Below are positions 43,403-52,310 of a stretch of 64,000 bases of DNA, piece after piece. Origin of the DNA: DATAZK01 sp965199805 (GTDB taxonomy: Bacteria > Actinomycetota > Actinomycetes > Frankiales > Frankiaceae). The position numbers were made by a program, and so were the translations under genes. Where the stretch lies: NCBI GenBank assembly GCA_965199805.1, contig CBDATO010000001.1:2604001-2668000 (forward strand), read 5' to 3'. The first letter of the stretch is position 1. Every line of letters begins with the position of its first letter. Below the pieces are notes generated by a model, which ran no database searches, was not told the origin of the DNA, and saw only the letters and a program-made list of their open reading frames with translations.

Positions 43403-44434
43403 ATGAAGATGCGCACGCTCGGGCGTACCGGCGTCAAAGTCAGCCCGTTGTGCCTCGGAGCCATGATGTTCGGCGCCTGGGGCAATCCGGATCACGACGA
43501 GTCGGTGCGCATCATCCACCGGGCGTTGGACTCGGGCATCAACTTCATCGACACCGCCGACGTCTACTCCGCCGGCGAGTCCGAGGAGATCGTCGGCAAG
43601 GCGCTGAAGGGCCGGCGTGACTCGGTCGTGCTGGCCACGAAGGCGTACGCGCCGATGGGTGACGACCCGAACTTCATGGGCAGCTCGCGCCGCTGGATCA
43701 CCATGGAGGTGGAGAACAGCCTGCGCCGGCTCGGCACCGACTGGATCGACCTGTACCAAATCCACCGGTTCGACCCCTCGACCGATCTCGACGAGACCCT
43801 CGGTGCCCTCACCGACCTCGTCCGGGCCGGCAAGATCCGTTACCTGGGCAGCTCGACGTATCCGGCGTCGGCCATCGTCGAGGCGCAGTGGGTCGCCGAG
43901 AAGCGGCAGCGTGAGCGCTTCGTGTGCGAGCAGCCGCCGTACTCGATCCTGGTGCGCGGCATCGAGGCCGAGGTGCTGCCGATCTGCTCCCAGTACGACA
44001 TGGGCGTCATCCCGTGGAGCCCGCTGGCCGGTGGGTGGCTGACCGGGCGCTACCGCAAGGGTCAGGACCTGCCGGACTCCAACCGCTCCAAGCGCGCCCC
44101 CGCCCGCTACGACCTCAGCAAGCCGGGCAATGCGGCCAAGCTCGATGCCGTCGAGAAGCTGGTCCAGCTCGCCGACGACGCGGGCATGACCATGATCGAC
44201 ATGGCGCTGGGCTTCGTCCTGGCGCATCCGGCGGTCACCGCGCCCATCATCGGCCCGCGCACGATGGAGCAGCTCGAGTCGCAGATCGGCGCTGCGGAGC
44301 TCGCGCTGCCGACCGACGTCCTCGACGAGATCGACAAGATCGTGCCGCCGGGCACCACCCTGTCGTCGGCAGACGCCGGCTGGGACCCGCCCGCGCTCAC
44401 CAACCCCAAGCTGCGCCGCCGGCGGTCCGCATGA
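43403..44434 (+). CDS. Aldo/keto reductase
   Basis: The 343-residue NADPH-dependent reductase has the tetrad D50, Y55, K80 and H121 (FIDTADVYSAG, LATKAYAP, LYQIHRFD). The C-terminal IIGPRTMEQLESQIGAAEL is the cofactor-binding end typical of the YajO/Tas-like branch. ATG 43403 has GAGAAGGGG upstream; an earlier ATG-like start at 43370 is less likely. The stop overlaps the SDR start (ATGA), so they are co-translated. Substrate unknown. Confidence 0.9.
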   Translation: MKMRTLGRTGVKVSPLCLGAMMFGAWGNPDHDESVRIIHRALDSGINFIDTADVYSAGESEEIVGKALKGRRDSVVLATKAYAPMGDDPNFMGSSRRWITMEVENSLRRLGTDWIDLYQIHRFDPSTDLDETLGALTDLVRAGKIRYLGSSTYPASAIVEAQWVAEKRQRERFVCEQPPYSILVRGIEAEVLPICSQYDMGVIPWSPLAGGWLTGRYRKGQDLPDSNRSKRAPARYDLSKPGNAAKLDAVEKLVQLADDAGMTMIDMALGFVLAHPAVTAPIIGPRTMEQLESQIGAAELALPTDVLDEIDKIVPPGTTLSSADAGWDPPALTNPKLRRRRSA

Positions 44435-45243
44435 GCGATCCCTTCGCGTCCTTCCGTCTCGACGGGCGCATCGCGATCGTCACCGGTGCGGGGAAGGGCA
44501 TCGGCGCGGCGATCGCCACCTCCTTCGCCGGGGCGGGCGCCGACATCGTGCTCACCGCCCGTACCGAGTCCGACCTCGAGTCCGTCGCCGACCAGGTACG
44601 CCAGGCCGGACGCCGCGCATTTGCGATGCCCGGTGACGTCAACGACGCGGACTTCCTGGCGGCGTTGGTCAATCGGACGGTGGAGGAGTTCGGTCAGATC
44701 GACGTGGTCGTCAACAACGCCGGCGGCTCGGCCTCCAAGCCGTTCCTCGACACCCGGGTGCACCAGCTCGAGCGCTCGATGCGGTTCAACGTCTACGCGC
44801 CGTTCGAGCTCAGTCGGCTGGCGACGCCGTACCTGCTGCGCAGCGACGGTGCAGCCATCCTCAACATCGGATCGGTTGTCGCCGAGCATGCAGCGCGCGG
44901 CCAGTTCGTGCACAGCCTCACCAAGGCGACGGAGGCCCAGCTCACCCGGCTCATGGCGGCCGAGCTCGCGCCGCGGATCCGGGTCAACGCCGTCCAGCCG
45001 GGGGCGATCGAGACCGATGCGCTGCGCAACTGGCTCGACCAGTTCGGCGACGACGTCCGCGAGCAGATGGTCGCGGGCACGGCGATGCGGCGCAACGGGC
45101 AGCCCGAGGACATCGCGCACGCGGCGTTGTACTTGTGCAGTCCGGCGGCGTCGTTCGTGACCGGCAAGATCCTGACCGTCGACGGTGGGGCCTCAGCGAC
45201 GCTGATCCCGCACGGGCTGCCGGACCTGCTGCCCGACGCCTGA
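44431..45243 (+). CDS. SDR-family protein with catalytic Tyr replaced by His
   Basis: The 270-residue Rossmann-fold protein has cofactor loop TGAGKGIG (18-25), NNAG (95-98) and C-terminal SFVTGKILTVDGG. Ser148 is present, but the YxxxK position reads HSLTK (H161, K165). The spacing Ser+13 and Ser+17 is exact, so the catalytic Tyr is a His. It may be inactive, use His, or act as a partner of the co-translated reductase. Otherwise it resembles 3-oxoacyl-ACP reductase-like SDRs. Confidence 0.85.
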   Translation: MSDPFASFRLDGRIAIVTGAGKGIGAAIATSFAGAGADIVLTARTESDLESVADQVRQAGRRAFAMPGDVNDADFLAALVNRTVEEFGQIDVVVNNAGGSASKPFLDTRVHQLERSMRFNVYAPFELSRLATPYLLRSDGAAILNIGSVVAEHAARGQFVHSLTKATEAQLTRLMAAELAPRIRVNAVQPGAIETDALRNWLDQFGDDVREQMVAGTAMRRNGQPEDIAHAALYLCSPAASFVTGKILTVDGGASATLIPHGLPDLLPDA

Positions 45244-45335
45244 CCCGCGGGCGGCAGCCACGGTTTGACCGCGGCGTAACCCGGTGGCTGCCGCGCCGTA
45301 ACCGATCGGACTCGGCAAGGTGCCGACAATGCGGG

Positions 45336-46739
45336 GTGGAGATCGCGGAAGACACCCTGCAGAAGGCGTTACGGATCAACCTCGACCCGCGCTATTACGG
45401 CACGGTCGCGGAAATCGGCGCCGGGCAGGAGGTCGCGCGCTGGTTCTTCCGCGCCGGGGGAGCCGCCGGCACGATCGCCAAGACCATCTCCGCGTACGAC
45501 ATGGAGGTCAGCGACGCCGTCTACGGCAAGTCCGACCGCTACGTCTCCAAGGGTCGGCTGCAGGCGATGCTCGAGCACGAGCTGGACCTCAACGTCGACC
45601 GGCTGTCGGACTCGCGGGGCGACACGACGTCGTTCTTCGCCTTCGCCGACACCGTGGTGGCGCGCAGCTACCGCGGCGGCAACGAGTGCCACGGCTGGAT
45701 GGGGGTGCGCTTCCAGGCCCGTCCCGGCGACGAGGCGAGCCAGGTCGTGCTGCACGTACGGATGCTCGACGACGACGCGAAGCTGCAGCAGGAGGCGCTC
45801 GGCATCGTCGGTGTCAACCTGATGCACGCCGCTTTCTTCGAGCACCACGAGCCTGATCAGATCGTCAGCAGCCTGCTCGACCGGCTGTCCACCGGCCGCA
45901 TCGAGATCGACATGATCGAATTCCGTGGCATCGAGTTCCGCCGGGTCGACAACCGGCTGATGGCGCTGAAGCTGGTGCAGCTCGGCCTCTCCGGCGTGGC
46001 GATGTTCGGCCCGGACGGCACGGTGCTGCAGCCCAGCGAGGCGCTGCGCAAGCACGCGATCCTGGTCGAGCGCGGCAGCTTCCGGCCGCCGACCGTCGTC
46101 AACATGAACATGCTCGAGTGCGCGCTGGCGAAGTTCGAGCAGGATCCGGCCGTCGCCGGCAAGCCGGTGCTGTCGTTGACCGAGCTCACCATGCGCAACC
46201 TGCTGGCCGGCGGCTCCGACGTCGACCGGCGCGACTTCCTCGCCCGGGCCGACCTGCTGGCTGCGTGCGGCTCGACGGTGCTCATCTCGGACTACTTCGA
46301 GTACAACCGGCTGGCCACGTTCCTGCAGGCCCGTACGTCGGAGCGCATCGGGATCGTGATGGGCGTCCCGAGCCTGTACGACCTGTTCGACGAGCGGAAC
46401 CACACGCAGCTGCCCGGCGGGATCCTCGAGAGCTTCGGGCGGCTGTTCAAGAACGACCTGAAGCTCTTCGTCTACCCGATGCTGCGGGACGGGCAGCTGA
46501 TGAGCGTCGAGGACATGCGGGTCGATCCGGTGCTGCAGCCGCTGTTCGACTACCTGGCCGGCCGCGGCAGCTTCGTCAACCTGGACAACCACTGCGCCGA
46601 CTACCTGCCGATCCTCAGCCGCGACGTGTTGCGCCGCATCAAGGACGGTGACGACGCCTGGCAGGAGATGGTGCCGCCGGCGGTGGCCGAGCTCATCATC
46701 CGGCGGTCGTTCTTCGGCCATGCGCGGGTCGGCGTCTGA
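45336..46739 (+). CDS. Large conserved protein of unknown function
   Basis: The 467-residue soluble protein is very well conserved in many phyla as far as I recall. Databases often name this type nicotinate-nucleotide adenylyltransferase or TonB-related, with no basis visible here. Strong blocks are RYYGTVAEIGAGQEVARWFFRAGGAAGTIAKTISAYDM, YVSKGRLQAML, TSFFAFADTVVARSY, CHGWMGVRFQ and QQEALGIVGVNLMHAAFF. No P-loop or signal is seen. GTG 45336 follows GACAAT by five bases, hinting at a leaderless start. Stands alone between the SDR and the P450. Confidence 0.8.
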   Translation: MEIAEDTLQKALRINLDPRYYGTVAEIGAGQEVARWFFRAGGAAGTIAKTISAYDMEVSDAVYGKSDRYVSKGRLQAMLEHELDLNVDRLSDSRGDTTSFFAFADTVVARSYRGGNECHGWMGVRFQARPGDEASQVVLHVRMLDDDAKLQQEALGIVGVNLMHAAFFEHHEPDQIVSSLLDRLSTGRIEIDMIEFRGIEFRRVDNRLMALKLVQLGLSGVAMFGPDGTVLQPSEALRKHAILVERGSFRPPTVVNMNMLECALAKFEQDPAVAGKPVLSLTELTMRNLLAGGSDVDRRDFLARADLLAACGSTVLISDYFEYNRLATFLQARTSERIGIVMGVPSLYDLFDERNHTQLPGGILESFGRLFKNDLKLFVYPMLRDGQLMSVEDMRVDPVLQPLFDYLAGRGSFVNLDNHCADYLPILSRDVLRRIKDGDDAWQEMVPPAVAELIIRRSFFGHARVGV

Positions 46740-46740
46740 G

Positions 46741-46755
46741 CCTCTGCATCAGAGG
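46741..46755. terminator. Short hairpin between convergent genes
   Basis: CCTCTG-CAT-CAGAGG directly follows the stop of the unknown-function gene and precedes the P450 stop by seven bases. Confidence 0.5.
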
Positions 46756-46762
46756 GCGCTGG

Positions 46763-47974
46763 TCAGGTGCGCTGCAGGTGCACCCACACGGGCGGCTCGT
46801 AGCAGCGGATCTGCGCGAGCGGCACCCAGTGCGGCTCGTCCTGGAGGCCGAGCGTGATGCTTGGCGCGGCGAGGACCCGCATGGCCTCCTCGAGCTCCAC
46901 TCGGGCCAGCGTGGCGCCGAGGCAGAAGTGGATGCCGGCGCCGAACGTGGTCGACTTGACGTCGTCGCGGTGCACGTCGAAGCGGTCCGGGTCGGTGTAG
47001 CGGCGCGGGTCGCGGCACGCTGACGCCAGGCACAGCACCACCGGCTCACCGGCTCCGATCGACACTCCGGCCACCTCGACGGCCTCGCTCGCGAGCCGCG
47101 CCGTTCCGAAGGTGATCGCCTCGTAGCGCAGCACCTCCTCGGCGGCCCGCGGCAGCAGCGAGGGGTCGGCGGCGACGGCGTACAGCTGCTCGGGGTGCCG
47201 GGCGAGCAGCACCGACATGGCCGCGAGCGCGCCGCGGGTGGTGTCGTGCCCGGCGAACATGAGGTTCTCGGTCAGCGCGACCATCTCGTCGGTCGTGAGC
47301 CGGTCGCCCGCCTCCTCGACCTGGATCAGCGCCGAGAGCAGGTCGTCGCCGGGGGCGCGGCGCCGTTCGGCGATGAGCGTGCGCACGTACGCGTCGAGCT
47401 GGGCGAGCGCGTCCTCGATCCGGTGGTGGATCTGCGGGTCGCGGATGGCGCTGAACGCAAGGCCCAGCAGCTTTGTCCACTGCCCGAAAGTCGCGCGGTC
47501 GGCTTCCGGTATCGCCAGCAGGTCGGAGATGACCGCGAGTGGGAGCCGGTGGCCGAGATCGCCCTGGGCGTCGAAGCGCCCTTCCTCGAGCGCCGGCGCC
47601 AGGATCGCGCGGGCGTGGGCGGCGATCTGCGGGCGGAGCCGTTCGACGGATCGCGGGGTGAAGGCGCGGCTGACCAGCGTGCGCAGCCGGGTGTGCTCCG
47701 GCGGGTTCTTGCTGAACATCACCGAGTTCCACCACTCCCAGAGTGGTCCCGACGTGAGGCCGTTCAGCGCCATGAGGTCGGCGGCGAGGAAGCGCGGGTC
47801 ACGCAAAACGGCTTCCACCTCGGCGTCGCGCAGCACGTGCAGGGCGCCCTCGGCCGAGACAGCGAACGGCGCCTGCTCCCGGGCCTCCCGCAGCGGGGCG
47901 TGGATGTCCTGCCAGACGTCGGTACGGCCGAGGTGCAGCACCGGCAGGGTCTCGCGGGCATAGGTCGTCGTCAT
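46763..47974 (-). CDS. Cytochrome P450
   Basis: The 403-residue bacterial class I-type P450 has the I-helix oxygen site MFAGHDTTRG, the ExxR pair EEVLR and the heme loop FGAGIHFCLGATLARVE with C351 as the iron ligand. Length is standard. ATG 47974 has GGGAGG six bases upstream; a longer reading to 48085 lacks support. No ferredoxin gene adjoins it. Divergent from a small gene and convergent with the unknown-function gene. Substrate cannot be predicted. Confidence 0.92.
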   Translation of the reverse strand: MTTTYARETLPVLHLGRTDVWQDIHAPLREAREQAPFAVSAEGALHVLRDAEVEAVLRDPRFLAADLMALNGLTSGPLWEWWNSVMFSKNPPEHTRLRTLVSRAFTPRSVERLRPQIAAHARAILAPALEEGRFDAQGDLGHRLPLAVISDLLAIPEADRATFGQWTKLLGLAFSAIRDPQIHHRIEDALAQLDAYVRTLIAERRRAPGDDLLSALIQVEEAGDRLTTDEMVALTENLMFAGHDTTRGALAAMSVLLARHPEQLYAVAADPSLLPRAAEEVLRYEAITFGTARLASEAVEVAGVSIGAGEPVVLCLASACRDPRRYTDPDRFDVHRDDVKSTTFGAGIHFCLGATLARVELEEAMRVLAAPSITLGLQDEPHWVPLAQIRCYEPPVWVHLQRT

Positions 47975-48156
47975 GTGCTGCCTCCCGGATGTGGCGCCGT
48001 CCGCCTCGAGCGGATCGTGCCGCAGCGCCGGCGCCACGATCCCGGTGGGGGGCGCTCGCGAGGACCGGGCGACGGCCGGGATCACGGAACGCCCCGGGTC
48101 GCGTGCGCGTTGAACGGAAGACGCCCGAGTACGCCCACCAGCGTTGGGAGACGGTC

Positions 48157-48351
48157 ATGAGTCGAGCCCCACGGCGTACGACCGAGCGCCCCGCCGGCAA
48201 GTACACGACGAGCCTCGCCGACCTCGAGGCATCGGTGCACGTCGCCGTCGACGATCAGGTCGCCGAGCAGGCGGAGGCGCCGGCCCCGTCCGTGCTGTCG
48301 CAGTCCGAGGTCGAGCGGCAGACGTTCCTGCGGATCGCCGGAGCCCCGTAA
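48157..48351 (+). CDS. Small hypothetical protein
   Basis: The 64-residue protein has a basic N-terminus (SRAPRRTTERPAGK) and a helical acidic second half (ASVHVAVDDQVAEQAEAPAPSVLSQSEVERQTFLRIAG). ATG 48157 has TGGGAG at good spacing. No recognised domain. It ends 24 bases before a hairpin, so it is an independent unit upstream of the tad operon. Confidence 0.6.
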   Translation: MSRAPRRTTERPAGKYTTSLADLEASVHVAVDDQVAEQAEAPAPSVLSQSEVERQTFLRIAGAP

Positions 48352-48374
48352 CCCGGCTTTCTCTCGGGTTTGCT

Positions 48375-48393
48375 CCAGCCGGAATGCGGCTGG
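48375..48393 (+). terminator. Hairpin after the small gene
   Basis: CCAGCCG-GAATG-CGGCTGG, a 7-bp perfect stem, lies 24 bases after the stop at 48351. Confidence 0.55.
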
Positions 48394-48425
48394 CGTTCGG
48401 GTTATCCCCAGGCTTCTCGGTTCGC

Positions 48426-48455
48426 TTGAACGTTCCTCACATCGTCCCCTAACGT
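48426..48455 (+). promoter_or_regulatory. Predicted promoter of the tad operon
   Basis: TTGAAC (48426-48431), an 18-base spacer and TAACGT (48450-48455). It would start transcription near 48462 and drive tadA to the TadG-like gene. Confidence 0.55.
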
Positions 48456-48530
48456 GCTGCTCACGCACCGGCGGGGATGGCGATACGACCGCCCCGGCCG
48501 GGTTTCACGCACCTATTTTGCGGGGGTTTC

Positions 48531-49841
48531 ATGGCGACGGCCGTGGCTGGCTCGATGCTGCCCGGATCCGGCTCGGTTCAGCTGAGCGGTCCGGTGGCGT
48601 TGGCGGCTGCCCGGCTCGAGGGCCAGCTGCGGACGGTGCTCACGGAGCGGCGTTTGGACCCGGGCGCTGATCGCGGCGCCGTCCTGGAACTCATCTCCGA
48701 CCTGGTGCTCGACGATCCGGTGCTGTCCGGCGAGTCGGGTTCGGACGGGGTGCGCGGTGCGATCACGCGCCGGCTGCTGGAGTCGGTCGCGGGCTTCGGT
48801 CCGCTGCAGGCCTACCTCGACGATCCGACGATCGAGGAGCTGTGGATCAACGAGCCGGGCCGGGTATTCGTGGCACGCGGTGGCATCAGCGAGCTGACGA
48901 CGACCATTCTGGGTGACGAGCAGGTACGCGATCTCGTGGAACGCATGCTGATGTCGAGCGGCCGGCGTCTGGACCTCAGTCAGCCTTTTGTCGACGCGGC
49001 GCTTCCCGACGGATCCCGGCTGCACGTGGCCATTCCGGATATCACCCGGCGCCATTGGGCTGTGAATATCCGGAAGTTCGTCGTCCGCGCCGGGCGTCTC
49101 GACGAGCTGGTCGCCGCCGGCAGCCTGCCGGGTCCGGCGGCCGCCTTCCTGGAGGCTGCCGTCTCGTCCGGCCTCAACGTCGTCGTCTCCGGCGGCACCC
49201 AGGCCGGCAAGACCACGATGCTGAATTGTCTGGCAGCGGCGATCCCGGGTCGGGAGCGGGTCATCAGCTGCGAGGAGGTCTTCGAGCTCCGCCTGAGTGC
49301 GCCGGACTGGGTCGCGCTGCAGACCCGCCAGCCTAACCTCGAAGGCGCCGGCGAGATCCCGCTGCGCCGGCTCGTCAAGGAAGCGCTGCGGATGCGTCCT
49401 GACCGGCTCATCGTCGGCGAGGTCCGGCAGGCAGAAGCGCTCGACCTGCTGATCGCGCTCAACTCCGGCATCCCCGGGCTCGCCACCCTGCACGCCAACT
49501 CGGCCCGCGACGCCATCGCGAAGCTGTGCACGCTGCCTTTGCTCGCCGGCGCGAATATCTCGCACGCGTTCGTGCAACCCACGGTCGCGAGCGCGGTCGA
49601 CCTCGTCGTCCAGCTGAGCAAGGACCGGCACGGCGTACGCCGGGTGCGCGAGATCGTGGCGCTGTCGGGCCGCGTCGAGGAGAGCGCCAACGGTGGGGTC
49701 ATCGAGGTTGCGCAGCTGTTCGCCACCGACACAGCGGGCCGCCTTGTCCGCGCCGACGGGTACCCGCCGCACCCCGAGCGCTTTGCCCAATCCGGCTTCG
49801 ACCTCACGGCGCTGCTCGACGCGCCGCGCTGGGCGGCCTGA
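48531..49841 (+). CDS. tadA: Tad pilus secretion ATPase TadA (CpaF, VirB11-like)
   Basis: The 436-residue ATPase powers Flp pilus assembly. An N-terminal helical domain precedes the RecA-like core. The P-loop is GGTQAGKTTM (221-230). ISCEEVFEL is the Asp/Glu-box region, DRLIVGEVRQAEALDLL the Walker B and ATLHANSARDAI the His box. Homologue of Rv3659c. ATG 48531 has GGGGG upstream; ATG 48477 would add 18 residues. The stop overlaps the tadB start (TGATG). First gene of a seven-gene operon. Confidence 0.92.
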   Translation: MATAVAGSMLPGSGSVQLSGPVALAAARLEGQLRTVLTERRLDPGADRGAVLELISDLVLDDPVLSGESGSDGVRGAITRRLLESVAGFGPLQAYLDDPTIEELWINEPGRVFVARGGISELTTTILGDEQVRDLVERMLMSSGRRLDLSQPFVDAALPDGSRLHVAIPDITRRHWAVNIRKFVVRAGRLDELVAAGSLPGPAAAFLEAAVSSGLNVVVSGGTQAGKTTMLNCLAAAIPGRERVISCEEVFELRLSAPDWVALQTRQPNLEGAGEIPLRRLVKEALRMRPDRLIVGEVRQAEALDLLIALNSGIPGLATLHANSARDAIAKLCTLPLLAGANISHAFVQPTVASAVDLVVQLSKDRHGVRRVREIVALSGRVEESANGGVIEVAQLFATDTAGRLVRADGYPPHPERFAQSGFDLTALLDAPRWAA

Positions 49842-50722
49842 TGGGCATCCTGGTCGGGCTCCTGTTCGGACTCGGTGCCTTCCTCTGCGTCACGCGGGGG
49901 AGCACCGTGGGCCGCGGGCGACCCTCGCGGTGGTGGTCGGCCGTCGAGGCGACCGTCCGCGATGCGGGGCTGTCGGGCGTACGCGCGCGGCAGGTGGTGC
50001 TGGCCAGCGCTGGTCTTGCCGCCGTTTCGGTGGCTGCTGTGGTGACGGTCTCGGCCGCGTGGTCGGTGTCGATCGCGTTCGGGGTCTTCGGCGGTCTCGC
50101 TCCATGGCTCTACCTGCAGCAGCGGGCGAGCAAGCGGCGCCGCGAGGAGCGCGAGCTGTGGCCGTACGTCGTCGACGACCTGGCCAGCAGCATCCGGGCG
50201 GGGCTCTCGCTGCCCGAAGCGGTCGCCGGCGTCGCCGAACGCGGACCGGAGCCGCTGAGGCCACCGTTCGCCCGCTTCGCGGTGAGCTACCGGGCGACCG
50301 GGTCGTTCTCCGACAGCCTCGACCGGCTCGCCGCCGATGCCGGCGACCCGTTCGCCGACCGGGTGGTGCAGGCGCTGCGCCTGGCACGCGACGTGGGTGG
50401 CACCGACGTCGGCCGCATCCTGCGCACGCTCGCCCAGGCACTTCGCGAGGACCTGCGCGCACGCGGCGAGATCGAGGCCCGGCAGAGCTGGACCGTCAAC
50501 GGCGCCCGCCTCGCGCTGGCCGCACCGTGGGTGGTGCTCCTGCTGCTCGCCAGTCGATCGAGCAGCGCGCGGGTGTACGACGAGCCGTCCGGGCTGATCG
50601 TCCTGGCTGTCGGAGCGGTGCTGTCGGTCATCTCGTACGCCCTCATGCGGCGCATCGGACGGCTTCCGGGTCAGTCGCCGCGGCGAACGGCGCCGCAGCC
50701 CGTGACGCAGGGGCGGGCATGA
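49841..50722 (+). CDS. tadB: Tad pilus inner-membrane protein TadB
   Basis: The 293-residue type II secretion F-domain protein has two N-terminal helices (residues 2-18, 52-82), the F domain (WPYVVDDLASSIRAGLSLPEAVAG ... LRLARDVGGTDVGRILRTLAQALREDLRARGEIEAR) and two C-terminal helices. Homologue of Rv3658c. It is translationally coupled to tadA and, through ATGA, to tadC. Forms the platform on which TadA acts. Confidence 0.88.
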   Translation: MGILVGLLFGLGAFLCVTRGSTVGRGRPSRWWSAVEATVRDAGLSGVRARQVVLASAGLAAVSVAAVVTVSAAWSVSIAFGVFGGLAPWLYLQQRASKRRREERELWPYVVDDLASSIRAGLSLPEAVAGVAERGPEPLRPPFARFAVSYRATGSFSDSLDRLAADAGDPFADRVVQALRLARDVGGTDVGRILRTLAQALREDLRARGEIEARQSWTVNGARLALAAPWVVLLLLASRSSSARVYDEPSGLIVLAVGAVLSVISYALMRRIGRLPGQSPRRTAPQPVTQGRA

Positions 50723-51615
50723 CCGGGCGGGCCGCAGGGGCGTTGGTCGGGCTGGTCGGTGGCGCGGGTGTCTGGCTGCTGCTGACCCGGCTCGCGCTGG
50801 CCCGCCGGCCGAGCTTCGCCGAGCGGATCGCTCCGTACGTACCGCAGACCGCACCACAGCCACGCGCGAGCGGGCAGAGCCTCGTCGCCACCGCCGCAGC
50901 ACGGCTGGACCGGATCGTCGGCGGCCGCACGGCCTTGCAGCGCCGCCTGAGCTCGGCCGGCGACCGGATGACGGTGGAGCAGTACCGCGTCTCCCAGGTG
51001 TTGTGGGCCGCCGGCGGTGCCCTGCCCGGAGCCGTCCTGCTGGCCGCCGGTGCGCTGCTCGCCCGGCCCACGTTGTCGCTGGCGGGCGCCGCTCTGGTCA
51101 TCGCCGGCCTGGCCGGCGGGGTGGTCGCCCGCGACTCCGCGCTCAGCCACGAGATCGCCGAACGCGACGCGCTCATCCTTTCCGAGCTGCCCGCCGCCGC
51201 GGACCTCATGTCGCTGGCCGTCTCCGCCGGTGAGGGGCCGCTCGGCGCGTTGCAGCGAGTGAGCCGAGCCGCTGATTCTCCGCTGCACCACGAGCTGCGC
51301 CGGGTGTTGGACGACGTCCGGTCCGGGATCCCGTTGGTCCAGGCGCTTGACCTGTTTGCTGCGCGTACGTCGGTGGCTCCGCTGGCCCGTTTCCTCGATG
51401 CGTTGGTGGTGGCGACCGAACGCGGCACCCCGCTCGCCGACCTCCTCCGGTCCCAGGCTTCCGACGTCCGTGAGACGGCCAAGCGCGAGCTCATCGAGGC
51501 GGGTGGCCGGAAGGAGATCGCGATGATGGTGCCGGTCGTCTTCCTGACGCTTCCGACCGTCGTGCTCTTCGCCGCGTTCCCGGCCTATCGAGCGCTGAGC
51601 TTCGTGTCGCACTGA
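50719..51615 (+). CDS. tadC: Tad pilus inner-membrane protein TadC
   Basis: The 298-residue second F-domain protein has helices near 8-26, 100-145 and the C-terminal MMVPVVFLTLPTVVLFAAFPAYRAL. The core ELPAAADLMSLAVSAGEGPLGALQRVSR and ERGTPLADLLRSQASDVRETAKRELIEAGGRKEI is the TadC/GspF signature. ATG overlaps the tadB stop. Works with TadB as the pilus platform. Homologue of Rv3657c. Confidence 0.88.
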   Translation: MTGRAAGALVGLVGGAGVWLLLTRLALARRPSFAERIAPYVPQTAPQPRASGQSLVATAAARLDRIVGGRTALQRRLSSAGDRMTVEQYRVSQVLWAAGGALPGAVLLAAGALLARPTLSLAGAALVIAGLAGGVVARDSALSHEIAERDALILSELPAAADLMSLAVSAGEGPLGALQRVSRAADSPLHHELRRVLDDVRSGIPLVQALDLFAARTSVAPLARFLDALVVATERGTPLADLLRSQASDVRETAKRELIEAGGRKEIAMMVPVVFLTLPTVVLFAAFPAYRALSFVSH

Positions 51616-51696
51616 CGCCGCCGCGGCGGCCCGCCGCGCCGGCTCCCTGAACTCCCGTCCGCCGACGGCCGATCCACCCGCCTCGAAGGACTGCCC

Positions 51697-51897
51697 ATGC
51701 CCCTCATCGCCCTGCTCCACGTGCTCCACGCCCGCTTCGACGCCCTGCGTAAGGAGCAGCCGTCCGACCGCGGTGACGTTCCCGGCTGGGTCATGGTGAC
51801 CGTCATGACTGCCGCCCTCGTCGCGGCCCTGCTGGCCATCGCCGCCCCGCAGCTGACCTCGGCCTTCACCTCGGCGATCAGCCGGATCGCCGGGTGA
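51697..51897 (+). CDS. Flp-type pilin candidate with atypical processing region
   Basis: The 66-residue protein has a polar N-terminus to about residue 30 and a single hydrophobic helix (WVMVTVMTAALVAALLAIAAPQL), then a short tail. Position after tadC matches the Flp pilin (Rv3656c). The canonical Glu-Tyr pair after the cleavage Gly is missing: the sequence reads RGDVPGWVMVTVM. Processing by a prepilin peptidase is therefore uncertain, and no tadV gene is in the window. GTGA overlap with the TadE gene. Confidence 0.75.
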   Translation: MPLIALLHVLHARFDALRKEQPSDRGDVPGWVMVTVMTAALVAALLAIAAPQLTSAFTSAISRIAG

Positions 51898-52310
51898 GCC
51901 ACCGGCCACCCGCGTGGCCTCCCGAGGCTGCCGGCCGCGAGGACGGGGCGGCGGTCGTCGAGTTCGTCCTGGTCGGCGCCCTGTTGCTGTTCGTCACGCT
52001 CGGCGTCGTCCAGGTCGCCCTCCTGCTGCACGCTCGCAACGTCCTCGCTGCGGACGCCGCGGAAGGTGCCCGGCACGCGGCCAGCCTGGGCGTCGACCCG
52101 GCCAGCGGCGGCCTTGTCGCGGAGCGGCTGGCCCGGGAGGGCGTACCCGGCCTCGGCAACAGTCTGCGCTGCACCTCGCGGCAGGTCGCCGGCGACGACG
52201 GGCTCCCACTGGCCGAGGTCACCTGCTCGGCCGACCTGCAATTGGGTGTCTTCCATGCCGGCTCGGTGCACGTCTCCGTCACCGGCCGGTCGCTCAAGGA
52301 GCTCGCGTGA
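51894..52310 (+). CDS. TadE-like minor pilin
   Basis: The 138-residue protein has GREDGAAVVEFVLVGALLLFVTLGVVQVALLLHARNVLAADAAEGARHAA, a TadE/G pseudopilin N-terminus. Cleavage after Gly would leave AAVVE with Glu at position 5, as the family requires. The C-terminal part has two Cys (residues about 93 and 108). GTG overlaps the pilin stop. Probably initiates or anchors the pilus. Homologue of Rv3655c. Confidence 0.85.
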   Translation: MSHRPPAWPPEAAGREDGAAVVEFVLVGALLLFVTLGVVQVALLLHARNVLAADAAEGARHAASLGVDPASGGLVAERLAREGVPGLGNSLRCTSRQVAGDDGLPLAEVTCSADLQLGVFHAGSVHVSVTGRSLKELA

